Notes: generated from the letters alone by a model not told the origin. A stretch of 42,270 nucleotides of DNA from Clostridia bacterium (GCA_030529995.1 JAUMVT010000013.1:1-42270), one strand, 5' to 3'; shown: positions 23,377 to 32,261, numbered from the stretch's first letter. Made by a program: numbers and translations.

Positions 23377-25647
23377 ATGCGGCTTGAGGAAATCAACATT
23401 CGAGATCCTTACGTGCTGACCCTGAACGGGCAATATTATCTCTACGGCACTCGCGGTGCTACCTGCTGGGGCGAGGCGGACGGATTCGACGTATACACCA
23501 GTCATGATCTGATCAGCTGGGAAGGACCCTTTGAGTGCTTCCATAACGATGGCACCTTCTGGGCAGACAGAAACTACTGGGCACCGGAAGTGCACCTTTA
23601 TCAGGGCAGGCTGTACATGCTGGCCAGCTTCAAGAAAGAAGGGGTGTGCCGGGGAACAGCCATCCTGACGGCAGATTCCCCCATGGGACCTTTTGTCCCC
23701 CACTCGGACGGACGGGTAACGCCCCCTGACTGGGAATGCCTGGACGGCACCCTGTATGTCAGCCCTTCAGGTAAACCCTACCTTGTCTTTGCCCATGAAT
23801 GGGTGCAGGTGGGCGACGGAGAGATCTGCGCCCTGCCCCTGTCCGAGGATCTGTCCCGTGCGGACGGAGACCCCATGCTGCTCTTCCATGCATCGGATGC
23901 CAAGTGGGCAAAGCTGATGCATCACCGCTCCAGCGGACGGGACGGTTACGTAACAGACGGTCCCTCCGTGTGGCGCACTGCGGAAGGCAAGCTGCTGGTG
24001 CTGTGGGCCAGCTTCTCCGCCGAAGGCTACACGGAAGGCGTGGCCGTCAGCGACAATGGAGACATTACCGGCCATTTCACCCAGGCAGCGCCTTTGTTCC
24101 GCCGGGATGGAGGGCACGGCATGATCTTCCGTGACCTTGCCGGACAAATGTACCTGACCCTTCACACCCCCAACATTCACCTGCAGGAGCATCCCTGCTT
24201 CATTCCGCTGGAAGAGAAAGGCGGCATGCTGGCAGTGAAGCACACCCTGCCGGAGTGGTTTGCCCCCCTGCAGGCACGGCTTCATGCCATGGCAGACACC
24301 TTGACTGCCTCTCTCACCGGCTGGCAGGGCAGCGAAACCATCTTCCGGCCAGAGGATTACGGATACCAGCCGGGCGCGAAAGCCACGGCAGCCATTCAGG
24401 CCGCTGTGGATGCGGCAGGTCAGCAAGGCGGCACGGTGCTGCTCAGCGGCGGCGACTATCTTTCCGGCACGATTATTCTCCGCTCCAATGTGCGGCTTAT
24501 GGTGCAATCAGGCAGCCGGCTCCTGGCCAGCACGGATTTGGCGGATTACCCGGAGCAGATTGCCCGCCGCTTGACCGTGCAGGATACCAACATGGGCATG
24601 AATCAGTCTCTGATCTTTGCAGAGGGCTGCAAAAACATCTGCATCTGCGGCGGCGGCGAGCTGAACGGACAGGGTACCCGGGAGAATTTTCCCGGGGATG
24701 AAACCTGCTGCGGCACCCCCGGCCGTCCCTTCCTGATGCGGATCATCGACTGCAAAAACGTGCACGTTCATGATGTGACCCTTCGTTCCGCCGCCTGCTG
24801 GATGGAAAACTACCTGAACTGTGACCGGGTACTGCTGGAAAACCTGACCGTCCGCAACCAGACCAACTACAACAACGACGGCATTGATATTGACGGCTGC
24901 CGGGATGTGATCGTCCGCCACTGCGATATTGCCTCCGGGGATGATGCCTGCTGCTTCAAGGGCGCAAGCCAGCGTCCCACGGAACGGGTGCTGATTGAGC
25001 ATTGCCGGCTGTACAGCTGCTGCAATGCCCTGAAGGTGGGCACGGACACCCAGGGGGACTTCCGGGATGTGCTGGTGCTCTCCTGCCGAATCGGCGGCGT
25101 AGAGCATGACCCCAGCGGACTGAAGCATCGGTGCTCCGATTCCGGTGTTTCCCTGGAAATGGTGGACGGTGGCACGCTGGAAAACTTCCTCATTGAGGAC
25201 ATCACCATTGACCGTGCATGGAGTCCTTTCTTCCTGCGATTGGAGGATCGGGGACGGGTCAAGCCCGGGGATCCCAGGCCTGCCCCGGGCAATTTGCGGC
25301 AGATCGCCATTGCCCATGTCCGCGGCGGAGATAACGGTCCTCGCGGTTCCTACTTCATCGGCATTCCGGAAAAAGCCATTGAGGATGTGCTCCTGTACGA
25401 CGTGTGCCTTGAGCAGCATGCCAGCGAAAAGCCGGTGCTGGATGAAAACGCCATTGATGAGCTTCGCGGCGTCTACCCGGATGCCCACATGATTGATGAC
25501 CTGGGCGATGCCCCTGCCCGTGGACTGTGGGCACGGCATGTGCATGGTCTGTCCCTTGCCGGTTACGATATTGTGCCGGACAAGGAAGATCCTCGCCCCT
25601 ATCTGTTGGCAGATACGGACGTCACCTTTGACCAGATCAATCCATAA
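23377..25647 (+). CDS. GH43-GH28-like fusion glycosidase
   Basis: The 756 residues hold two enzymes. Residues 1-300 are a GH43 five-bladed propeller (arabinanase/xylosidase type): INIRDPYVL (Asp10, general base), NYWAPEVHLYQ (67-77), ECLDGTLYV (121-129) and VTDGPSVW (192-199). Residues 315-750 are a GH28-like right-handed beta-helix (polygalacturonase type): NNDGID (499-504) and SGDDACCFKG (520-529). The usual GHG motif is replaced by CNALKVGT, so the second domain may differ in mechanism or target. There is no signal peptide, which fits intracellular cleavage of imported pectin-type oligomers. The start at 23377 follows AAAGGAG. A terminator follows. Confidence 0.85.
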   Translation: MRLEEINIRDPYVLTLNGQYYLYGTRGATCWGEADGFDVYTSHDLISWEGPFECFHNDGTFWADRNYWAPEVHLYQGRLYMLASFKKEGVCRGTAILTADSPMGPFVPHSDGRVTPPDWECLDGTLYVSPSGKPYLVFAHEWVQVGDGEICALPLSEDLSRADGDPMLLFHASDAKWAKLMHHRSSGRDGYVTDGPSVWRTAEGKLLVLWASFSAEGYTEGVAVSDNGDITGHFTQAAPLFRRDGGHGMIFRDLAGQMYLTLHTPNIHLQEHPCFIPLEEKGGMLAVKHTLPEWFAPLQARLHAMADTLTASLTGWQGSETIFRPEDYGYQPGAKATAAIQAAVDAAGQQGGTVLLSGGDYLSGTIILRSNVRLMVQSGSRLLASTDLADYPEQIARRLTVQDTNMGMNQSLIFAEGCKNICICGGGELNGQGTRENFPGDETCCGTPGRPFLMRIIDCKNVHVHDVTLRSAACWMENYLNCDRVLLENLTVRNQTNYNNDGIDIDGCRDVIVRHCDIASGDDACCFKGASQRPTERVLIEHCRLYSCCNALKVGTDTQGDFRDVLVLSCRIGGVEHDPSGLKHRCSDSGVSLEMVDGGTLENFLIEDITIDRAWSPFFLRLEDRGRVKPGDPRPAPGNLRQIAIAHVRGGDNGPRGSYFIGIPEKAIEDVLLYDVCLEQHASEKPVLDENAIDELRGVYPDAHMIDDLGDAPARGLWARHVHGLSLAGYDIVPDKEDPRPYLLADTDVTFDQINP

Positions 25648-25659
25648 TCAGTACCATAG

Positions 25660-25699
25660 AAAAAGAGCCGCATTGCTGTGAAGCAATGCGGCTCTCCTT
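25660..25699. terminator. bidirectional terminator between GH43-GH28 and GH2 genes
   Basis: AGAGCCGCATTGCT (25664-25677) and AGCAATGCGGCTCT (25682-25695) form a perfect 14-bp stem with a 4-nt loop. CCTTT follows on the plus strand and TTTTCT on the minus strand. Confidence 0.93.
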
Positions 25700-25708
25700 T
25701 ACGCTGAA

Positions 25709-27505
25709 TTAATAAGTGATTCCTTCCGGGGCACGGTTCATCTCCCGGAACCGCTCCACATCCATCTTAGGCTTCCGGTCAGGGGTCAGCAGACCGTTGA
25801 TCTCCTGCATCACGTCCGTCAGCTGGGTATAGCAGTAGCCCTGGCAATAGGGAATCTCCCGAATGGCATCCGTAACGCCCTGGAAGCGATGGAAGAAGGC
25901 TTCCTCGTCCGTTACCTTGTCATGATAGCCCCAGGTTGCCATGCCGCCCATATCGCCCTGAATGCCGATATTGGTGAAGGCAATGCCGCCGTACTCCGTT
26001 ACCATAAAGGCTTCTTCTCCTGTGCACACTTCCCCGTTAGCATAGCAGCGGTGGAGATCGCACACATGGTCTTCCACTTCCATACGGTCAGCAAAGTGAA
26101 GTGCCATGCCCTCGGCGGTGTCCATATAGTCGTGAAGGGCGCAGATGTCCGTGGTACCCTGCTCCCAGCCGTCATTGGAGGAGCAAAGCCGCGTACCGTC
26201 CAGCGCCTTGGTCAGGTGATACAGCATCCGTGCCAAGGACAGCTGCTTCCGATCCATACTGATCTGGGGCACGCCCCAGCTTTCGTTCAGGGGCACCCAG
26301 GTGATAATGCAGGGATGATTGTAATCCCGGTCGATAAAGTCCGTCAGGGTTTGGGTCAGGTTATGCACCTCATCATCACAGAAGTCATAGGCGCTGGGCA
26401 CTTCGCCCCACACCAGCAGACCCATCTTGTCCGCCCAGTAGTAGAACCGAGGATCCTCCAGCTTCTGATGCTTCCGGGCCCCGTTGTAGCCAAAGGCCTT
26501 CGTGTAACGGATATCCGTCTGCAATGCTTCATCGCTGGGAGGCGTAATGTTGCTGTCCGGCCAGTAGCCCTGATCCAGAATCAGCCGCTGATACAGGGGA
26601 TGGTTGTTCAGGTACACCTTGCCGTCGTGTACTTCCACCTTCCGCATGCCAAAGTAGGTGGTGACAGCGTCCACTTCCCGATCATCCTTCAGCAGGCGAA
26701 CCTTCAAATCGTACAGGTTGGGATGCTCCGGCTCCCAGGTGTGGATGGAGTTCATCTCCCCGTGGGTCATCATGTCCACAGGCACCCGGGTGGTGCGATC
26801 CTGAACGGAGGTGCGCAGTTTCCGATGGATTTGGCCATTGTAGGTAACGGTCAACTCCAGCTCCATGCCATCCTGTGCGGGCTTGTCCAAGGCAATCTCC
26901 GCCGTGAACATGTGTCGATCCACATCCGGGGTTACATGGATGCGGGTCATGGCCGTATCCCCTACCGCTTCCAGATACACGGTCTGCCAAATGCCGCTGA
27001 CAGGGGTATACCAGCAGCCCATGAGTCCCCGGCTCCAGTTCTGCTTGCCCCGGGGCTGGGTGCAGTCCGGCTGATCCTCCACCCGGAGGCACAGGTCATT
27101 CATTCCCTCTTGCAGCAGGGTGGTAATGTCCAGCGCAAAGGGGGTATAGCCGCCGATATGCCGTCCGGCATGCTGACCGTTCACATACACGTCCGCCTTA
27201 AAGTCCACGGCACCGAAGCGGAGCAGCACCCGCTTGCCCTGCATGCTTTCCGGCAGGGTGAAGGAGCGGCGATACCACAGGAAGGGGTGAATCTCATCCG
27301 TAGGTCCCAGGCCGCTCATCTTGGTCTGATACGCAAAGGGCACCAGGATTTCTTTATCAAGGGGATAGTCCGGGGTATACCACTTTTCCGCAAGCCCTCG
27401 ATCCTCATCATCAAAGGCGAACTGCCACAGGCCGTTCAGGTTGCAGAAGGTATCCCGCTGAAAATCGGGACGGGGATGCTCCGGACGGGGAAGAAGATTG
27501 TTCAT
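25709..27505 (-). CDS. GH2 family beta-glycosidase
   Basis: The 598 residues have the standard GH2 order: a sugar-binding jelly roll (about 1-185, RDTFCNLNGLWQFAFDDEDRG), an Ig-like domain (190-285) and a TIM barrel (290-590). The acid/base glutamate is in WVPLNESWG (Glu408) and the nucleophile in VTEYGG (Glu504). It is short, without the extra C-terminal domains of LacZ, as in beta-glucuronidases and many beta-galactosidases. No signal peptide is present, so it acts on imported sugars. AGAGAGG precedes the ATG. It is the last gene of the binding protein-permease-permease-GH2 operon. Confidence 0.92.
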   Translation of the reverse strand: MNNLLPRPEHPRPDFQRDTFCNLNGLWQFAFDDEDRGLAEKWYTPDYPLDKEILVPFAYQTKMSGLGPTDEIHPFLWYRRSFTLPESMQGKRVLLRFGAVDFKADVYVNGQHAGRHIGGYTPFALDITTLLQEGMNDLCLRVEDQPDCTQPRGKQNWSRGLMGCWYTPVSGIWQTVYLEAVGDTAMTRIHVTPDVDRHMFTAEIALDKPAQDGMELELTVTYNGQIHRKLRTSVQDRTTRVPVDMMTHGEMNSIHTWEPEHPNLYDLKVRLLKDDREVDAVTTYFGMRKVEVHDGKVYLNNHPLYQRLILDQGYWPDSNITPPSDEALQTDIRYTKAFGYNGARKHQKLEDPRFYYWADKMGLLVWGEVPSAYDFCDDEVHNLTQTLTDFIDRDYNHPCIITWVPLNESWGVPQISMDRKQLSLARMLYHLTKALDGTRLCSSNDGWEQGTTDICALHDYMDTAEGMALHFADRMEVEDHVCDLHRCYANGEVCTGEEAFMVTEYGGIAFTNIGIQGDMGGMATWGYHDKVTDEEAFFHRFQGVTDAIREIPYCQGYCYTQLTDVMQEINGLLTPDRKPKMDVERFREMNRAPEGITY

Positions 27506-27537
27506 AAGCGAAACCTCTCTTTCTCAAATGGAAACAC

Positions 27538-28413
27538 TCAGCCTTTTACGCTGGCCTGCACGGAAATGCCCTGCAGGAAATACTTCTGAGCAAACAGGTA
27601 CAGCAGGAAAGGCGGCAGCATGGACACCAGGCAGGAAGCAATCATGTGCGCCCACCGCTGCTCGTACTGACCCATCAGCAGGCGAAGGCCGGGAGTCAGG
27701 GTCTGGTTGTTTACGTCCGTCATGACGATACGGGGCCACAGGTAATCATTCCAGGAGCCGTTGAAGGCAAACAGACCCACAACGATCATCACGGGAGCGA
27801 TGGAAGGGAGAATCACCTTGGCATAGACCTGGAAGCTGTTAGCGCCGTCAATGATGGCAGCCTCGTCCATTTCCTTGGGCACACCCTTCATGAAGTTGCG
27901 GATCAGGAAAATATTGAACACCCCAGCCATGCTCGGCCAGATCAGGGCATTCAAATTATTCACCCATCCCAGCGCATTGGCAATGCGGAACATGGGCAAA
28001 ATAGCAACCACATTGGGGAACATGCTGATGTACATCAGCGTCCAGAAGATTTTATCGCCGCCCTTGAAGCGCAGCCGCTCATAGGCATAGGCAGACAGGG
28101 AGGTGATGAATACCACGCCCGCCGTGACCGCAATGGACACGATGAAGGAGTTGCCGAACATCCGGGTAATGTTGGCGTTGGTATTCACGTTTTCGCCGCC
28201 AACAAACAGCTCCGTATAGTTGCTCAGCGTCCATGTCCGTGGAATCAGACGGGTCAGGTAATCCCAAGGCCCGGTAATGTTGGCAAAGGAGGTAATGAAG
28301 TCTGCGTCCAACTTGAAGGAGTTCGTGACCAGCCAGAGAATGGGTTCAAACCAGCAGATGCCCAGCAGAATCAAAAACACAATGGCAATGATCTTCCCAG
28401 TTTTATTTTTCAT
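27538..28413 (-). CDS. sugar ABC transporter permease (MalG-type)
   Basis: This 291-residue, six-helix inner-membrane subunit belongs to the carbohydrate (CUT1) importer family. The EAA loop that contacts the ATPase is EAAIIDGANSFQVYAKVILP. It pairs with the MalF-type permease 17 nt upstream and with the binding protein at 29900-31132. The start at 28413 follows AAGGAGG; seven extra residues of open frame upstream have no ribosome binding site. As is usual in Firmicutes, no ATPase gene is present, so a shared MsmK/MsmX-like ATPase elsewhere must drive it. Confidence 0.92.
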   Translation of the reverse strand: MKNKTGKIIAIVFLILLGICWFEPILWLVTNSFKLDADFITSFANITGPWDYLTRLIPRTWTLSNYTELFVGGENVNTNANITRMFGNSFIVSIAVTAGVVFITSLSAYAYERLRFKGGDKIFWTLMYISMFPNVVAILPMFRIANALGWVNNLNALIWPSMAGVFNIFLIRNFMKGVPKEMDEAAIIDGANSFQVYAKVILPSIAPVMIVVGLFAFNGSWNDYLWPRIVMTDVNNQTLTPGLRLLMGQYEQRWAHMIASCLVSMLPPFLLYLFAQKYFLQGISVQASVKG

Positions 28414-28430
28414 TACTTCTACGCCTCCTT

Positions 28431-29774
28431 TCAACCTTTACTGTTCCGCACCATCAGGCGCATCTGGAAGAAGGTGACAGCCATAATGCACAGGCCCAAG
28501 ATTACGGCCATGGCGGAAGACATGCCGGCCACCTGCTTCTTCACGGAGTTCTCGTAAATGTACTGCAGCAGCACGGCGTTTGCCTCGGCATTGCTGAAGC
28601 CCACCAAGATATCCGGCTGACCGTAAATGTTGAACTGCGCCACCACGGCGGTGATCAGCGTATACATGAGGGGATAGCGCATGTTGGGCAGGGTTACATG
28701 GCGGAACCGCTGAATGGCGTTGGCGCCATCCACGGCAGCAGCCTCGTACTGATCCTGGGGCACGGAGGCCAGTGCGCTTTGGTAGATGACCATGGTACCG
28801 CCGGTGCACCACCAAACCGTAACCACCACCAGCATGATCCACGTATAAGGCGGCATGAAGAAGTTGGCCTGAATGCCCAGGAACTTATTCAAAATGCCGT
28901 ACTGGGTATTGAACACATAGCGCCATGTCAATGTCACGGTGGAAATGGACATCAGGCTGGGCAGATAGTACAGTGCCTGAAAGAACTTGTTGCCCTTGGG
29001 CTTCACGTTCAGTGCCAAGGCCAGGGCCAAAGGCACAATGATGCAGAAAGGCACGCTGAAAAGTACAAACTTGATGGTGTTCCACAAACCGTTGCGGAGC
29101 TGCTTGTAATAGGTATTGGATGAATCAAAAAGAAGGGTGCGGAAGTTTTCAAGTCCGGTAAACACCGGCTCATTGAACAGATCCCACTTGGTGAAGGCGG
29201 CATAAATGCCGTAAATAGCAGGTGTCACAAAGAAAATCACAAAGAAGAAAAGATGAGGCCCGATGTAGGCATAGGGCAGCAGATCCCGCTTCAGCAGGTT
29301 TCTGCCCTCGCTCTTCACAGACGGGAAAGACAGCAAAGAGGACAAGGCAGCGCAGGTAATCATCAGGTACGTCATGGCGTCATAGGTAACGTCGATGGTA
29401 CCCACATCCCGCTTCTTGAACTTAACCCCCATTTCCTTCAATGCATCACTCAGAGCATTGTAAAGGCTGGCGTTCTGATTTTCATTGTAGAAAAGAATCA
29501 TGAACAGCCCGAAGGCAACAAAGGCAATGGCCGAGAAAAGGAAGCCTACGTTCCGCTCATTCTGAATCAAGGCAATAATGGCTGCAATCATGGCGCACGC
29601 TGCCAGGGGAATCAGCAGAATGCTGGCACTGGACAGAGAAAACAGCAGCTTGGGCATTCCCATTTGAATAACAGCTGTTGTTTCCTTTACGGTTGTTGTT
29701 GCTGTTACGCTGGCGAAGCAAAACAGCACAAGAAACGCTAGGGCGAAAAGCGAGGCAAGTCTTGAACGTGTCAT
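28431..29774 (-). CDS. sugar ABC transporter permease (MalF-type) with long N-terminal extension
   Basis: The product has 447 residues, against about 300 in the usual CUT1 permease. The canonical part begins near residue 165 (LLPYAYIGPHLFFFVIFFVTP) and carries the EAA loop YEAAAVDGANAIQRFRHVTLP. The first 160 residues are an extra membrane region with hydrophobic stretches at about 4-25, 48-70, 77-96 and 133-152 and a hydrophilic loop between the last two. The function of this extension is unknown; it could be a regulatory or anchoring module. AAGAGGTG precedes two ATG codons; the second (29774) has the better spacing. It lies between the binding protein and the MalG-type permease. Confidence 0.88.
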   Translation of the reverse strand: MTRSRLASLFALAFLVLFCFASVTATTTVKETTAVIQMGMPKLLFSLSSASILLIPLAACAMIAAIIALIQNERNVGFLFSAIAFVAFGLFMILFYNENQNASLYNALSDALKEMGVKFKKRDVGTIDVTYDAMTYLMITCAALSSLLSFPSVKSEGRNLLKRDLLPYAYIGPHLFFFVIFFVTPAIYGIYAAFTKWDLFNEPVFTGLENFRTLLFDSSNTYYKQLRNGLWNTIKFVLFSVPFCIIVPLALALALNVKPKGNKFFQALYYLPSLMSISTVTLTWRYVFNTQYGILNKFLGIQANFFMPPYTWIMLVVVTVWWCTGGTMVIYQSALASVPQDQYEAAAVDGANAIQRFRHVTLPNMRYPLMYTLITAVVAQFNIYGQPDILVGFSNAEANAVLLQYIYENSVKKQVAGMSSAMAVILGLCIMAVTFFQMRLMVRNSKG

Positions 29775-29852
29775 CATGACACCTCTTTTCATAAAGCGTT
29801 AAGCCGACATTTGGATTTTAGGGATTTCTGTTTTTAAGCTATGCAGTACGAT

Positions 29853-29877
29853 GGGCAGGGAGAAACTCTCCCTGCCC
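29853..29877 (-). promoter_or_regulatory. stable hairpin between binding protein and permease genes
   Basis: GGGCAGGGAGA (29853-29863) and TCTCCCTGCCC (29867-29877) form a perfect 11-bp stem with a 3-nt loop, 22 nt after the binding-protein stop. No T run follows on the minus strand, so it is more likely an mRNA 3'-end stabiliser or attenuator than a full terminator. It would let the binding protein be made in excess over the permeases. Confidence 0.7.
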
Positions 29878-29899
29878 AATTTTCGGGTTCCTTGCAATT

Positions 29900-31132
29900 T
29901 TACTGGGCAGCAATCGCGTCAGCGACTTCCTGTTCAATCTGTGTGATTGCGTCGTCGATGGAGATGGTGCCATCCACAAAGTCCCAACCTACGCGGCTGA
30001 AAGCAGTGTCGAACAGTCCCCAGTACTTGTAGTTGTAGATTGCCAGCTCATTCACGCGAGCAGGATCAGACAGGAAAGCCTGAGGCATGGAGGAATATTC
30101 CGCCACAGCGTTCAGGGAAACGTGAGCGGGCACCTGGCCGGCGTCACGAGCCCAGGTCAGAGAATTCTCGCCCATGAAGTTGATGAACTTGGCCACGGCC
30201 AGGTCTTCTTCTTCCGTGCGGTTCTCGTCTGCGAACTGTACGAAGTTATGAGAGGACATCCAGTTCTTGCAGGTCTCAGGGCTGTAGCACACGCTGGGAT
30301 ACATTTCGAAGTTCACGCCTGCGTCCACAACAGCAGCCTTCATCCAGATGCCTTCGGACCAGACCAGCAGCTCGCCGCCGTAGAACATGGAGGAGTAGTC
30401 GTCCGTCTTGGAGGTGGTATAGCCATCTTCATACAGGGACTTCATGGTCTCCATGGCCTGTTTCATGGCATCTTCGTCCAGAGCCAGGTCAACGCCGTTG
30501 TCGGTCAGCTTGTGGTCGGGGCTCAGCTGTGCATAGTAGCCCAGCATCTGAGCACGCATCCAGCCCAGGTCGAAGATCTGGCCGGTGAAGCCGTTGGCAC
30601 GAGCCTTGTCGCCCAGAGCACGGATTTCGTCGAAGGTGATGTAGCCGTCTTCCACGAATTCGTTCAGATCATACTTGTCAAACAGATCCTTGTTGATGTA
30701 GGTCACATAGCCGTGCACGTCCAGCGGGATGCCATAATGCTCGCCGTCGATGTCAGTGCGCTCCCATGCAGCCTGGTTGTAATTCTCAGCCACGATGCCG
30801 GCCTGAGCGATCAGGTCCATGTCATAAGCATAGAGCATTTCCTTGTCCACGAAGTTGGGGATCCGCTCGATGTGCACGATAGCAACATCAGGCACGCTGG
30901 TGCCCGTCTGCACCGTCATGGGGATCTTCTGATACAGGTCGTCAGCGGTCATGGGGGTGTGGTTCACATGAACCTCATCCTGAGAAGCGTTGAACGCATC
31001 CACCATGCCCTGCATCACAGCGCCGTCACCGCCCGTGAACACAGACCAATAGTCGATTTCAACGACAGCGAAAGCAGATGTTGCCGTCAAAACCAGAACC
31101 AGCGCCAGCAGGATACCTAGGGTCTTCTTCAT
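29900..31132 (-). CDS. sugar-binding protein of an ABC importer
   Basis: The 410-residue product is an extracellular solute-binding protein of the family 1 sugar type (IDYWSVFTGGDGAVMQGMVDAFNASQ after the signal peptide). The signal peptide ends TSAFA at about residue 22. There is no cysteine lipobox, which is unusual for a Gram-positive binding protein. AAAGGAGG precedes the ATG at 31132. It heads the sugar importer operon behind a near-perfect promoter and a hairpin in its leader. The C-terminus ends ITQIEQEVADAIAAQ, a common ending in the family. Confidence 0.92.
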   Translation of the reverse strand: MKKTLGILLALVLVLTATSAFAVVEIDYWSVFTGGDGAVMQGMVDAFNASQDEVHVNHTPMTADDLYQKIPMTVQTGTSVPDVAIVHIERIPNFVDKEMLYAYDMDLIAQAGIVAENYNQAAWERTDIDGEHYGIPLDVHGYVTYINKDLFDKYDLNEFVEDGYITFDEIRALGDKARANGFTGQIFDLGWMRAQMLGYYAQLSPDHKLTDNGVDLALDEDAMKQAMETMKSLYEDGYTTSKTDDYSSMFYGGELLVWSEGIWMKAAVVDAGVNFEMYPSVCYSPETCKNWMSSHNFVQFADENRTEEEDLAVAKFINFMGENSLTWARDAGQVPAHVSLNAVAEYSSMPQAFLSDPARVNELAIYNYKYWGLFDTAFSRVGWDFVDGTISIDDAITQIEQEVADAIAAQ

Positions 31133-31156
31133 ACCGAAACCTCCTTTTTTATCTTT

Positions 31157-31181
31157 ATACCGCCATCCTCTTCGGCGGTAT
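31157..31181 (-). promoter_or_regulatory. hairpin in the leader of the sugar-binding protein mRNA
   Basis: ATACCGCC (31157-31164) and GGCGGTAT (31174-31181) form a perfect 8-bp stem with a 9-nt loop, 12 nt upstream of the ribosome binding site. It may stabilise the 5' end; the role is inference. Confidence 0.5.
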
Positions 31182-31250
31182 CAAAGCCTCCCTCGCAGCT
31201 GTCATTTCTTCACAGCTCTTATGGATTTATAACGTTCGTGTTTCGAGGCA

Positions 31251-31279
31251 AGTATATCGCTTCATGTTCATTTTGTCAA
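31251..31279 (-). promoter_or_regulatory. consensus promoter of the sugar importer operon
   Basis: On the minus strand a perfect TTGACA (31274-31279), a 17-nt spacer and TATACT (31251-31256) form a strong promoter. The leader is about 110 nt. I do not recognise a catabolite-response element in it. Confidence 0.88.
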
Positions 31280-31315
31280 TATAGAAACCAAATAATATAT
31301 TTTTAACATGAAACA

Positions 31316-31372
31316 ACACAAAAAAGCCTTTTCTTTTGGCACTCAAAGCACGAGACTGCGAAAAGAAAAGGC
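31316..31372 (-). terminator. terminator of the YheO-type regulator gene
   Basis: GCCTTTTCTTTT (31326-31337) pairs perfectly with AAAAGAAAAGGC (31361-31372) around a 23-nt loop, followed on the minus strand by a run of five T. Confidence 0.85.
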
Positions 31373-31408
31373 ATGTATTTTGACGTTTTTCAGATATGAA
31401 GGAGTAGC

Positions 31409-32074
31409 TTACTTCTTCCCTTTCTCCCGCAGGGTGCGCAGATGCAGGTACACGGTATTGCGGGAAATATTCAGTGCCTGCGCCACACAATTCACTGCAT
31501 CCTTAATGCGGAACACACCGGATGCGTCCAGTTGTTCAATGATGGCACGATTCCGTGCAGGGGCGTTTTCCGGCATGGTTTCATCCACCACCGCCTTTGC
31601 CCGTTCGATGGCTGCATGAATGGTATCCTCCGCACTCTGCACATAGGTTTCATCGATGAAGGGCGCAGCGGAGAAGGTTTTGAACAGGTCGGACAAGGGA
31701 GTATCCATATAGAAGTTCATGCACAGCAAACCGATGATCCTGCCGCTGCTGCGGATGGCAATGGTGGTGGAGCGGAGGGGATGCCCATCCTTGTTGTAGC
31801 CGTGGTAGCACACATAATCCTTTTGCTTGGTAGCAGCAATGTGCTCCAGCATCCGCAGTGCCATTTCCGTAATAGGTGCGCCCTCGGTGCGGCCGGTGTG
31901 GTAGCCATTGATCACCTTGATGGCAGAGTGCTCCAGATTGTCCAAGCTGTGCAGCACCAGCTCATAGGCACTGCCTAGGTAGTCGGACAGGCCATCCATC
32001 ATCACCTTGTAAGATTCCAGAATGGCACGATCATTCTCCGTCAGTTCAATAGGCGCAATGAGCATTTTCTTCAT
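31409..32074 (-). CDS. YheO/DauR-type transcriptional regulator
   Basis: The 221-residue protein has a PAS-like YheO sensor domain (about 10-130: LHSLDNLEHSAIKVINGYHTGRT, then IRSSGRIIGLLCMNFYMD) and a C-terminal helix-turn-helix (about 175-215: RIKDAVNCVAQALNISRNTVYLHLRTLRE). The family includes DauR, a D-arginine-responsive repressor, but many members are uncharacterised. The ribosome binding site is weak (TTGGA); an ATG 9 nt further in is an alternative start. It sits between the sugar operon (downstream, same strand) and the iron/polyamine-type importer (divergent, 238 nt away), so it is a local regulator candidate for either. Confidence 0.85.
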   Translation of the reverse strand: MKKMLIAPIELTENDRAILESYKVMMDGLSDYLGSAYELVLHSLDNLEHSAIKVINGYHTGRTEGAPITEMALRMLEHIAATKQKDYVCYHGYNKDGHPLRSTTIAIRSSGRIIGLLCMNFYMDTPLSDLFKTFSAAPFIDETYVQSAEDTIHAAIERAKAVVDETMPENAPARNRAIIEQLDASGVFRIKDAVNCVAQALNISRNTVYLHLRTLREKGKK

Positions 32075-32101
32075 TCCAATCGTAACAGTCTTTTCTTATG
32101 C

Positions 32102-32129
32102 ATTATAGCATATTCATGCAAAATCGCAA
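32102..32129 (-). promoter_or_regulatory. possible promoter of the YheO-type regulator gene
   Basis: On the minus strand an extended TGCTATAAT (-10 at 32102-32107) with TTGCGA (32124-32129) at 16-nt spacing. It is 28 nt from the start codon. Confidence 0.6.
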
Positions 32130-32232
32130 GTCAAACGTTTCCAGAGCGTCTACACATGGCAGAAACGGAATTGTTTTTGACCACAAAGTATTAATTATGG
32201 TAAAAAGCTTGCAGGTTTTCCTTTACAAATAC

Positions 32233-32261
32233 TTTACAAAAAACACCTTCTATGATATGAT
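32233..32261 (+). promoter_or_regulatory. promoter of the second ABC importer operon
   Basis: TTTACA (32233-32238), a 17-nt spacer and TATGAT (32256-32261) match 5 of 6 positions in each box, 52 nt before the ATG at 32313. Confidence 0.75.

Noticed and set aside
31133-31408. Riboswitch in the leader of the sugar-binding protein gene
   Set aside because: Only one simple 8-bp hairpin is visible and no conserved core of a known class can be recognised.
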